Virus record (IMG/VR): IMGVR_UViG_3300027580_000508
Location: 1-22,375 of that record
Source of the DNA: a virus
Reading direction: 5' to 3' (one strand)
Length of the DNA stretch: 22,375 bases
Shown here one piece after another: positions 14,124 through 21,292 of the stretch; the stretch's first letter is position 1, and every line of letters starts with the position of its first letter. The position numbers and the translations under genes were made by a program. The notes under the pieces are model-generated. The model ran no database searches. It was not told the origin of the DNA and saw only the letters and a list, made by a program, of their open reading frames with translations.

Positions 14124-15320
14124 ATGATATTAAGACACTATCTTAAATGTGAAACCTGTGAGCAACCAATCACACTAAGAATTGGTATCGGTCGTAATAA
14201 TGTTCAAAAGCATACTATCCAATGCCCAAATTGCTTTGAAGATATTAGATTCAAATTGAATCTTGATTATGAAAATATAACCACGGAATTAATCATGTTG
14301 GAGAATTGCGAAGAGGGAAAAGAAAAAGGCATAATTGTAAATGTGCATCCGGATTTCGCAATTAGCAAAGAAAAAATTAATGAAGAGTGTTTTTCTCCTT
14401 TTTTACAATATGTCTCAGACAATATAATAAATCACGATGCTGACATTGAACAAACAAATGAACAACGTCAAAGGGAAATACAAAGAAGCTTATTTTTATC
14501 TGAGGAATGGAAAGATCTAAAGCGGGCTTGGTCATTAAAATTGAATGATAACATAGAGCTATCAGAAACTATAACTAATAATAGCTCGGATAAATTTGAT
14601 TATGAAGAGGACTTGGATAGTGTCAATGACTGGATCTTTAGATTTTGCTATAGAATGTTAAGCCCTGGAAAATTATATTTATTTTATGATGCAACAGAGT
14701 ATATCAGAGATAATGTTATTCTTAAGTATCGATCAGAAATGAAGAGGTTCAGAGATTTTTACATAAATAATCTTTATGAAGAACATCTGGAAAGATATTT
14801 TGAAGCATATTCAGAATTTTTTTCAAATTACTCTGAATATTCACAACTACTCAATTATATGAAACAAGATACTAATTTACCTAAAAATTATACCGTCTCT
14901 TCTAACGATTTTCAAAAAACTAAAATGTTTTTTGGTAATGCATACGAACATTTAACTTCAAATCTGACAATTTTGGCTTATTACAATAATATAGCCAATG
15001 GACGATCATTTGATCAATTTGAAACTATGGATTTAAACAAATATTTGACTATTAACAAAGCTAATAGAGCTAATCCCTTTAAGGATACAAGACCATTTTA
15101 TAGGTTGGCTGATTGTCTTGATAGCTCTTTAAGAAATGCTTCACATCATGGCTCTGTCAAATTTAACAAAAAAAAGAAAAAAATAGTTTATCGTAGTGGT
15201 GGAACAGGTGCAGAGAGGAACATATCCTATACTGAATATTTGATGAAGTGCAACAACCTACTCTTCTCTTTGTCAGCGCTTCTTATGCTTGAAATGTTAT
15301 TACATAGAACAGATTTATAA
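14124..15320 (+). CDS. Zinc-ribbon protein with C-terminal HEPN-type RNase motif
   Basis: A 398-residue protein, not recognised as a named family. The N terminus is a zinc ribbon (C9/C12 and C34/C37). The long middle is helical, rich in Tyr, Asn and charged residues. Near the end, 'LRNASHHG' provides the RNxxxH signature (R337-H342) of HEPN RNases, set between helices as in that fold. HEPN proteins cut RNA in toxin-antitoxin, CRISPR and abortive-infection systems. The gene is the most AT-rich large gene in the window, unlike the block that follows, and GGAG lies 9 bases before its ATG. No antitoxin gene is adjacent except the decayed 13749-14016. The HEPN call rests on one motif plus helical context. 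Confidence 0.6.
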   Translation: MILRHYLKCETCEQPITLRIGIGRNNVQKHTIQCPNCFEDIRFKLNLDYENITTELIMLENCEEGKEKGIIVNVHPDFAISKEKINEECFSPFLQYVSDNIINHDADIEQTNEQRQREIQRSLFLSEEWKDLKRAWSLKLNDNIELSETITNNSSDKFDYEEDLDSVNDWIFRFCYRMLSPGKLYLFYDATEYIRDNVILKYRSEMKRFRDFYINNLYEEHLERYFEAYSEFFSNYSEYSQLLNYMKQDTNLPKNYTVSSNDFQKTKMFFGNAYEHLTSNLTILAYYNNIANGRSFDQFETMDLNKYLTINKANRANPFKDTRPFYRLADCLDSSLRNASHHGSVKFNKKKKKIVYRSGGTGAERNISYTEYLMKCNNLLFSLSALLMLEMLLHRTDL

Positions 15321-15356
15321 CTTTTTTATAATGAGAATAAAGGGACAGACCGTTAA

Positions 15357-15386
15357 TTGATTGTTAAAATTATAAAATTATATAAT
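15357..15386 (+). promoter_or_regulatory. Sigma-70-like promoter for the membrane/DUF3800/CHAT block
   Basis: TTGATT (15357-15362) and a consensus TATAAT (15381-15386) are separated by 18 bases. The -10 lies within a perfect 12-bp palindrome AATTATATAATT (15376-15387), a possible operator. The first gene starts about 50 bases downstream. Confidence 0.5.
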
Positions 15387-15438
15387 TACAACATTAGAAA
15401 ACTCAAGTTAATATTAGCTAGCACTTCAGGAGGATAAA

Positions 15439-15759
15439 ATGGGAAACCTTGGACTCACGGAGTTCGGCCTAATGGCTATCGTGCTGTTGGGCATCGTGGC
15501 CCTTTTGTGCTCTACATACGCGGTAGTGAACGTATATCCAAAGCAAGGAAAACAGATGCGACAGACTGTGGACAAGCTTGCAAAAGATCAACTTATACTC
15601 AGACTTGTCACCGTATTAGTAATTGCGGTTATCACCGCGATCCTAGCATTAACGGGCTCATTGAATGACGGTGTCGTAGCTCTGTTTAGCTCGGTAGTCG
15701 GATACGTTCTCGGGGGTATCTCAAAAAGGAAGTACGATGGAGTTGAAACGCAGGGATAA
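15439..15759 (+). CDS. Small integral membrane protein
   Basis: A 106-residue protein with membrane segments at about 10-31, 53-72 and a shorter one at 78-94. A basic loop (about 33-50, 'YPKQGKQMRQTVDKLAKD') lies between the first two and a basic tail 'KRKYD' follows the third. There is no signal peptidase site. The start has an excellent AGGAGG site 5 bases upstream. It is followed after 73 bases by the DUF3800 gene, with similar base composition and the same strand, so one operon is likely. Holin-like size is noted, but the late-gene context is absent. A membrane anchor or pore-forming effector for the DUF3800/CHAT partners is my inference. Confidence 0.75.
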   Translation: MGNLGLTEFGLMAIVLLGIVALLCSTYAVVNVYPKQGKQMRQTVDKLAKDQLILRLVTVLVIAVITAILALTGSLNDGVVALFSSVVGYVLGGISKRKYDGVETQG

Positions 15760-15832
15760 CAATCTCATAAAATCTATGCTCGTACTTCGCGCGGCTGATG
15801 TTTGGTGTTAAGTTAAATAGGGAGTATAAGCA

Positions 15833-16906
15833 ATGAAAGTAGTCGCGGTCGACGAATCGGGCAACACTGGCGCAGATCTTCTCAATGAGGACCAGCGAAT
15901 TTTCGTATTAGCCTCGTCAGATCTTTCATTAGACGAAGCAAATGTTTTAATCCGTGAGGTTCAAAGCAAACAAGCCAAAGAAGTCAAGTTTGAAACCATT
16001 AAGAAGTCACGCTCCGGGAGGCGCAGACTCGAGACATTTCTCAAAAACGCTTCAAGCCAAACCGAGCGGTTTGCAACTACGGTCTTTCACAAAGATTACA
16101 TGGTAATAACAAAAATGGTCGACTTCATCGTTGAACCTCTCGCGAAGCAAGATGGGATCGATATATACAAGGATGGTGCGAATCTTGCTTTATCTAATCT
16201 CCATTACTCAGTAATGCCAACGTTCTGTGGGCAAAATGAAACAAGGAATTTCAAGGAAGCTTTCATTAGAATGATTCGCGAGCAAACGAATGACTCAGTG
16301 CAGAGGTTTTACCAAAAGGCATGGGAGCTTTATGATACTTGTCGAAATGAAAAGTATAAAGCACTATTGTCTCCGTTTTTTCATTCAAGAATTCCCAAAA
16401 TTATCGAAAATTTGGGTGCAAACGCACTTGACCCGTCTATACCCGGTTTCTTTGATCATTGTGCTTACTGGGGTGATTATTCAGGCGAAAAATTTGATGT
16501 TTTACATGACAACTCTAAACCTATTTTTCAAGAAAAAGATTCTCTAGAGCAATGCATGTTGGACGACATTCCGGATCAGGTTATTGGCTACGATAGAAGA
16601 CAAGTGGGATTTCCACTGAAGGCCAAAGGTGTAAATTTCGGCGATTCTAAGGAGGATTCGCGACTGCAAGTTGTTGATCTTTTGGCTAGCAGCACTGCGT
16701 ATTGGGCTAACGGGATAGCCAAAAATCAAAAGAACAGCCAATTATGGCAAATCCTTGATGAGATAGATCCAAAACAATTCACTTTGAGGACCATATGGCC
16801 CTCACTTGAAGTTACTCCTTCTGAACTTGGTACTGATGGAGGTGGTGGCACTAATCCCGTTGACAGAATAGCTCACGAGTTAACCAATTTACAATCAAAA
16901 AAGTAA
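15833..16906 (+). CDS. DUF3800 protein (RNase H-fold nuclease-like)
   Basis: A 357-residue DUF3800-type protein. It opens with the family's strand motif 'VVAVDESGN' (D7/E8). Further candidate acidic residues lie in 'FDVLHDNSKP' (D226) and 'DSRLQVVDLLA' (D282), the usual late Asp. The family is predicted to adopt an RNase H-like fold with metal-dependent nuclease activity and is frequent on mobile elements and near defence genes. AGGGAG lies 8 bases before the ATG. The C-terminal ~35 residues form a Gly-rich linker then a short helix, unlike a compact end. The gene terminates on an A AAA AAG heptamer next to its TAA (16897-16903), which could place ribosomes into the CHAT gene. Confidence 0.8.
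   Translation: MKVVAVDESGNTGADLLNEDQRIFVLASSDLSLDEANVLIREVQSKQAKEVKFETIKKSRSGRRRLETFLKNASSQTERFATTVFHKDYMVITKMVDFIVEPLAKQDGIDIYKDGANLALSNLHYSVMPTFCGQNETRNFKEAFIRMIREQTNDSVQRFYQKAWELYDTCRNEKYKALLSPFFHSRIPKIIENLGANALDPSIPGFFDHCAYWGDYSGEKFDVLHDNSKPIFQEKDSLEQCMLDDIPDQVIGYDRRQVGFPLKAKGVNFGDSKEDSRLQVVDLLASSTAYWANGIAKNQKNSQLWQILDEIDPKQFTLRTIWPSLEVTPSELGTDGGGGTNPVDRIAHELTNLQSKK
16897..16903 (+). other. Candidate -1 ribosomal frameshift site (A AAA AAG)
   Basis: In the DUF3800 frame the last codons are TCA AAA AAG TAA, giving the canonical slippery heptamer with the stop directly after it. After a -1 slip the next codon is GTA at 16903, and the frame runs through 16 sense codons into the CHAT ATG at 16951. 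The CHAT frame is closed by TGA at 16861-16863, so the site lies inside the 43-base overlap where a productive shift must occur. A weak AACC/GGTT hairpin follows (about 16917-16929). Confidence 0.5.
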
Positions 16907-16950
16907 CAAATCTTTCAACCGAACAGGTTATACTGGCCATTGCCAATAAT

Positions 16951-17595
16951 ATGAACACTGAAATAACAAGACAGAGGAAAAAGAAGCCAGCGGTATTCAT
17001 TCTTGAAAGCAACTCGCTAACGAATGAATATGACTCGGAATTTGAAGGCGAAGCACTCTCCCGTATCCTTCACCTTTCGCGCATTGAATCTCAGTACTTT
17101 TACTTCCGCACGAAGAAAGAGCTGAAGGAATTGCTCGAGGAATTCAAGCTCATAAAATATCGCTACCTACATATCGCCTGCCATGGAGATGAAACGAGTA
17201 TGGCAACAACTTTTGATGAAATCTCATTTGATAAACTAGCCGAAATCCTTAAACCGAATGTCGCAAATAGACGACTCTTTTTCTCGGCGTGCTCTATGAC
17301 CAATATTAACTTGGCCCGGGCCGTGTTTTCCAAAGCCAGACCTTACTCGATCATGGGACCGGCCCAAGATCTCTACTTCTCCGAGGCGGCTGTGTTCTGG
17401 GCAGGTTTCTATACCGTTATGCTCCTTGAGAATCGTTCTATGTCCAAGGAGCGTATCCTTACGAACGCCCGAAATTTGGCTTCGTCGTTCGGTCTGGATT
17501 TTAATTACTTTGGCCGAGACAATTCACAGCAACGTGGGTTTACAACCCCTACTATCAGGAGGAGCCAACCCAACAAAATTGAACGAAACAGGTGA
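16951..17595 (+). CDS. CHAT-domain caspase-like cysteine protease
   Basis: A 214-residue protein that is almost entirely one CHAT domain. The catalytic pair is visible: His in 'LHIACHGD' (H78) and Cys in 'LFFSACSM' (C114). The family's following elements are also present: 'YSIMGPAQDLYFSEAAVFWA' then 'FYTVMLLE'. CHAT proteases are separase/caspase relatives; several act as proteolytic effectors in bacterial immunity, activated by a partner that senses infection. Here no repeat or sensor domain is attached. The first ATG has no ribosome-binding site, and no ATG, GTG or TTG occurs upstream in frame, while the open frame reaches back into the DUF3800 end. It may therefore be made mainly as a C-terminal extension of DUF3800. 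The last ~25 residues are basic and probably disordered. Confidence 0.85.
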   Translation: MNTEITRQRKKKPAVFILESNSLTNEYDSEFEGEALSRILHLSRIESQYFYFRTKKELKELLEEFKLIKYRYLHIACHGDETSMATTFDEISFDKLAEILKPNVANRRLFFSACSMTNINLARAVFSKARPYSIMGPAQDLYFSEAAVFWAGFYTVMLLENRSMSKERILTNARNLASSFGLDFNYFGRDNSQQRGFTTPTIRRSQPNKIERNR

Positions 17596-17630
17596 AGGCC
17601 ATTGAATACAACTTCATTCGCTTGCACGTT

Positions 17631-17654
17631 AGGTTAGACTCGTTCGGGTAACCT
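17631..17654. other. Hairpin between CHAT and vsr genes
   Basis: AGGTTA and TAACCT form a perfect 6-bp stem with a 12-base loop. No T-run follows, so it is not a standard terminator. It marks the border between two cargo blocks of different composition. Confidence 0.3.
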
Positions 17655-17714
17655 CTGAAAGCAACGATTCGCAATGCTTCCGGCTTTTGCTTAACTCAAC
17701 CGAGGACATAGACA

Positions 17715-18125
17715 ATGGACAGAGTGTCTCGAGAAAAAAGAAGCGAAATAATGAGCCTGGTAGCTCAAAAAAATACCAAACCCGAAATGATCGTCAGGAA
17801 ATTTTTACACTCGTTAGGCTTCAGATATAGATTACATAGAAAAGATTTGCCCGGAAAACCTGATATAGTATTACCCAAATACAAACTGGCCATTTTTGTT
17901 CATGGCTGTTTTTGGCATAGACATCCCGGATGCAAGAAAAGCACTATCCCATCGACAAATCGGGAATATTGGCTAAAAAAATTTCGGGACAACATCGAAA
18001 GAGACAAGAAAGTTCAAAAAGAGTTGAAAGAATTGAATTGGCTGCCTCTTGTTATTTGGGAATGTGAAACTTTCGATTCAGACGCTATAATCGAAAAAAT
18101 TGACGACATTTTAAAAATGAAGTAA
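17715..18125 (+). CDS. vsr: Vsr-type very-short-patch repair endonuclease
   Basis: A 136-residue endonuclease that nicks 5' of T in T:G mismatches formed by deamination of 5-methylcytosine. The N terminus 'SREKRSEIMSLVAQKNTKPE' is typical. The catalytic Asp is in 'GKPDIVLP' (D50), and the zinc/active-site signature 'HGCFWHRHPGC' (H63, C65, H68, H70, C73) is complete. The 'REYW...KF..N..RD' helix follows. It is first in an operon with a C5 methyltransferase, the standard genetic link, protecting the methylated sites from mutation. GAGGA lies 8 bases before the ATG. Length matches the family. Confidence 0.95.
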   Translation: MDRVSREKRSEIMSLVAQKNTKPEMIVRKFLHSLGFRYRLHRKDLPGKPDIVLPKYKLAIFVHGCFWHRHPGCKKSTIPSTNREYWLKKFRDNIERDKKVQKELKELNWLPLVIWECETFDSDAIIEKIDDILKMK

Positions 18126-18135
18126 ATTCCGGATT

Positions 18136-19185
18136 ATGCGAATTCAAGGAACAGACTTATTTTGTGGAGTTGGCGGACTCACTCACGGAATGCGTTTGGA
18201 AGGCATCGATATTTCTCATGGAATAGACACGGACCCATGGTGTCATTATCCTTTTGAAGCCAACAACGATTCCACATTCATACTTGAGGATATCAGAAAC
18301 TTAAACGGCAAGGATTTAAGCAATCTCTTTTCAAAAAACAATACGAAATTGTTGGCTGGTTGCGCTCCTTGTCAACCTTTCTCCAATTATGTAAAAGCCA
18401 ATGTAAAGGAAAAAGACTCCAAATGGAGCCTTTTATCTGAATTTTCGAGATTGATTAAAGAAACGCGTCCGGAATTGGTGACAATGGAGAACGTTGTCAG
18501 ATTGAAAAGACACGATATTTATTCGGATTTCATAAACGAACTCAAATCCATGGGTTACTGGATTACGGAACGAGAAGCCTACTTTCCAGATTACGGAGTA
18601 CCGCAAATCAGGACTCGATTGATCTTATTGGCATCTTTGTTGGGCCCCATACTACTTGAACCGCCCAAATACGATCCGGAAGAGTACCGAACGGTTAAAG
18701 ACGCAATCTCTCATTTGCCAAAAATTGAAGCCGGAGAAACTTCAAAATACGATACTTTGCACAGATCCAGCCAAATGTCTGAAAAGAATTTCAAGAGAAT
18801 CAGAGCTTCAAAACCAGGCGGTACTTGGCGGGACTGGAACAAAAATCTTGTAACGAAATGTCATACTAAAGAAAAAGGCAAATCCTATCACAATGTTTAC
18901 GGTCGTATGGAATGGGACAAGCCTTCACCAACTATAACCACAAGATGTACTGGTTTCGGAAACGGACGATTCGGACATCCCGAACAAGATAGGGCCCTCT
19001 CGTTAAGAGAAGCGGCTTTGCTTCAAACGTTTCCCGAATATTACTCGTTTGATAAAGACGAAAAAAACCTTAAAATGACACCTATAGCTAGATTGATAGG
19101 AAACGCTTTACCTGTCGATATAGGCAAAGTATTAGCAAGATCTTTTAAAGCTCACTTGCGGAGATATGGTTATGACGGAACGTGA
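18136..19185 (+). CDS. DNA (cytosine-5) methyltransferase
   Basis: A 349-residue C5 methyltransferase that transfers methyl from S-adenosylmethionine to cytosine in a specific DNA site. Motif I 'DLFCGVGGL' (7-15), motif IV 'GCAPCQPFS' with catalytic C79, motif VI 'ENV' (118-120), motif VIII 'QIRTR' (157-161), motif IX 'SLREAALLQTFP' and motif X 'LIGNALPVDIG' are all intact. The variable target-recognition region (about 190-265) gives no readable specificity. The gene starts 10 bases after vsr and overlaps the GHKL-nuclease gene by 14-20 bases. It would protect host and prophage DNA from that nuclease. The ribosome-binding site is weak, so coupling to vsr is likely. Confidence 0.95.
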   Translation: MRIQGTDLFCGVGGLTHGMRLEGIDISHGIDTDPWCHYPFEANNDSTFILEDIRNLNGKDLSNLFSKNNTKLLAGCAPCQPFSNYVKANVKEKDSKWSLLSEFSRLIKETRPELVTMENVVRLKRHDIYSDFINELKSMGYWITEREAYFPDYGVPQIRTRLILLASLLGPILLEPPKYDPEEYRTVKDAISHLPKIEAGETSKYDTLHRSSQMSEKNFKRIRASKPGGTWRDWNKNLVTKCHTKEKGKSYHNVYGRMEWDKPSPTITTRCTGFGNGRFGHPEQDRALSLREAALLQTFPEYYSFDKDEKNLKMTPIARLIGNALPVDIGKVLARSFKAHLRRYGYDGT

Positions 19186-21166
19186 ATATAGAATAAAAAT
19201 GAGTTTGAACGTATTGAACCATTTAGGGTTGAATCTATACAGCAATATCCCGGCGGTATTATCAGAAGCCGTGGCCAATTCTTGGGATGCCGATGCAGAA
19301 AACGTTTATATAGAAGTAAATAGAGATGAAGGATATGTATCCATAGAAGATGACGGACACGGAATGACTTATGAAGAAGTGAACGAAAAATATTTGAATG
19401 TGGGATACCCTAGAAGGGAGAGGGAAGAAAATTACACTCCTCATTTTAAGAGACCCGTAATGGGCAGGAAGGGAATAGGAAAATTATCTTTGTTTTCAAT
19501 TGCTGAAACAGTTGAATTATATACAGTCAAAAACGAAGACGAGAACGCTCTCAGAATGAATGTCGAAGAAATGCGTAAAAGCGTTGAAACTCAAGCAGAG
19601 ACCTATCATCCTGACCCGATTGAAAATACTGAAAAAGAATCCGAAGGTACTAAAATTCTTTTGAAGCAACTTAAAAAAAGATTGACTCATACAGAATCTT
19701 CTTTACGTAAAAGATTAGCTAGAAGATTCAGTATAATCGGAGACGAATACAAATTCAACATATATATAAACAATAGTATAGTAACTTTAGAAGACCGAGA
19801 TTATTTCCACAAGGTTCAATACTTATGGCGTTACGGAGAGGAATCCGAAAAATACAAAAATTTGTGTACAAACCTCAAAGAAGAAGAAAATCGCCCAGAT
19901 TATATAGACACAGATGATGATAGCAATGAATACAAAATACATGGATGGATTGGAACTGTAAAAAATTCCGGAGACTTAAAAGACGAAAAGGAAAATCTAA
20001 ATAAAATAGTAATCATGGTGAGAGGGAAAGTAGCTCAGGAAGACATACTTGAGGACTTCAGCGAAGGAGGGATTTATTCCAAATACGTGTTTGGAGAAAT
20101 AAATGCCGATTTTCTGGATCGAGACGACCTAGAAGACATAACTACCACTTCGAGACAAAAAATAATCGAAGATGATCCTAGGTATCAAAAACTAAAAAAT
20201 TTCATAGGGGAAGAGTTGAAGCACATAAGAAGCAAATGGACCGACTTGCGAAATGAACGTGGCACTCAAGAAGCACTGGAACTTGAAACTATAAAAGAAT
20301 GGTATGAAAGCTTGGACAAATCTTTGAAAAACAAGGCAAAACAACTTTTCGGTAAAATAAATCAAATACCGATTGAACCTGAAGAAGATAAATTCATGCT
20401 TCTGCAATATGGAGTTTTGGCTTTTGAAAGCCTTAGATACAAAGATCAGTTGGATGCTTTAGAAAATATCAGTCCAAACAATCTTCCTGAATTAACTAAG
20501 ATATTATCCGAATTCGACGACATAGAAGCTTCTCTATATCACCGAATCGCTTCCGAAAGAATCAGAATCATAAAGACTCTTCAAGATAAGGTAGAAGAAA
20601 GCGTTTTAGAAAAAGTTATTCAAGATTATATATTTAATCATTTATGGATCTTAGATCCTTCTTGGGAAAGAGCTACAAAAAATGTATATATGGAACAACA
20701 AGTACAAAAAGCTTTTGAAGATGTTGACAAAAAAGAATTAACCGAAGAAGAAAAGAAAGGTCGTATTGATATTAGGTACGTTACAACTTATGGCAAACAT
20801 TTGATCATTGAATTGAAAAAATCTGATAGGGCGGTGAAGACTACAGAGCTAGCGGACCAAATCGACAAGTATAGAAGCGCTCTTCAGAAATGCCTAGTAA
20901 AATTGGGGTATGACAATCCTCATATCGAATGCGTATGTATACTTGGTACTCAACCGCCCGATTGGTCAAGAGCCGGAGGACAAGAAACATCAAAAAACAT
21001 ACTTCAAGCGGTAAATGCAAGAATATTATTTTATCAAAACTTGTTAGAGAACGCATATTCCCAATATCAAGAATACTTACAAGCAAACGAAAAAGCAGGA
21101 CGAATTACCAACTTTGTAGAGAAAATAGGCCAAGAAATAAGCTCAAAGACTCCAAAAAACAATTAA
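19172..21166 (+). CDS. GHKL (MORC/MutL-like) ATPase fused to PD-(D/E)XK nuclease
   Basis: A 664-residue restriction component. The GHKL ATPase shows the N box 'LSEAVANSWDADA' (E32/N36), the G1 box 'DDGHGM' (60-65) and the ATP lid 'GRKGIGKLSLF' (98-108). A central transducer and helical region follow. The C terminus holds a PD-(D/E)XK fold with 'GRIDIRY' (D533) and 'LIIELKKS' (E547/K549). MutL/MORC-type ATPases fused to or linked with nucleases beside Dcm-type methylases and Vsr are a described restriction-modification class. The second ATG is chosen as start because GGAG lies 8 bases upstream; the first (19166) is only 2 bases from it. The start overlaps the methyltransferase end. Confidence 0.9.
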   Translation: MTEREYRIKMSLNVLNHLGLNLYSNIPAVLSEAVANSWDADAENVYIEVNRDEGYVSIEDDGHGMTYEEVNEKYLNVGYPRREREENYTPHFKRPVMGRKGIGKLSLFSIAETVELYTVKNEDENALRMNVEEMRKSVETQAETYHPDPIENTEKESEGTKILLKQLKKRLTHTESSLRKRLARRFSIIGDEYKFNIYINNSIVTLEDRDYFHKVQYLWRYGEESEKYKNLCTNLKEEENRPDYIDTDDDSNEYKIHGWIGTVKNSGDLKDEKENLNKIVIMVRGKVAQEDILEDFSEGGIYSKYVFGEINADFLDRDDLEDITTTSRQKIIEDDPRYQKLKNFIGEELKHIRSKWTDLRNERGTQEALELETIKEWYESLDKSLKNKAKQLFGKINQIPIEPEEDKFMLLQYGVLAFESLRYKDQLDALENISPNNLPELTKILSEFDDIEASLYHRIASERIRIIKTLQDKVEESVLEKVIQDYIFNHLWILDPSWERATKNVYMEQQVQKAFEDVDKKELTEEEKKGRIDIRYVTTYGKHLIIELKKSDRAVKTTELADQIDKYRSALQKCLVKLGYDNPHIECVCILGTQPPDWSRAGGQETSKNILQAVNARILFYQNLLENAYSQYQEYLQANEKAGRITNFVEKIGQEISSKTPKNN

Positions 21167-21292
21167 AAAAATCTTTTAATATTATCATCTTATAGAATGT
21201 CTTGAAAAAAAATGCATGGACGGTCAATCTTATTTTGATTTAATGTTAATTCCCTATAAAAAAATACTAGCTTAATAAAACAATCTTTTCCA

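Noticed and set aside
15760-15832. A DUF3800-associated structured RNA motif upstream of the DUF3800 gene
   Set aside because: Such motifs are known near some DUF3800 genes, but this 73-base gap shows no stable nested stems.
17624-17711. Integron attC-like core sequences (GTTAGGT and GCTTAAC) around the CHAT-vsr gap
   Set aside because: Both match the core consensus, but they stand in the wrong order (GTTRRRY first, RYYYAAC second), and no paired inner arms are present.
21167-21292. Possible terminator or attachment site between the GHKL-nuclease and integrase genes
   Set aside because: The gap is AT-rich without a GC stem plus T-run, and an attachment site cannot be recognised without the other end of the element.
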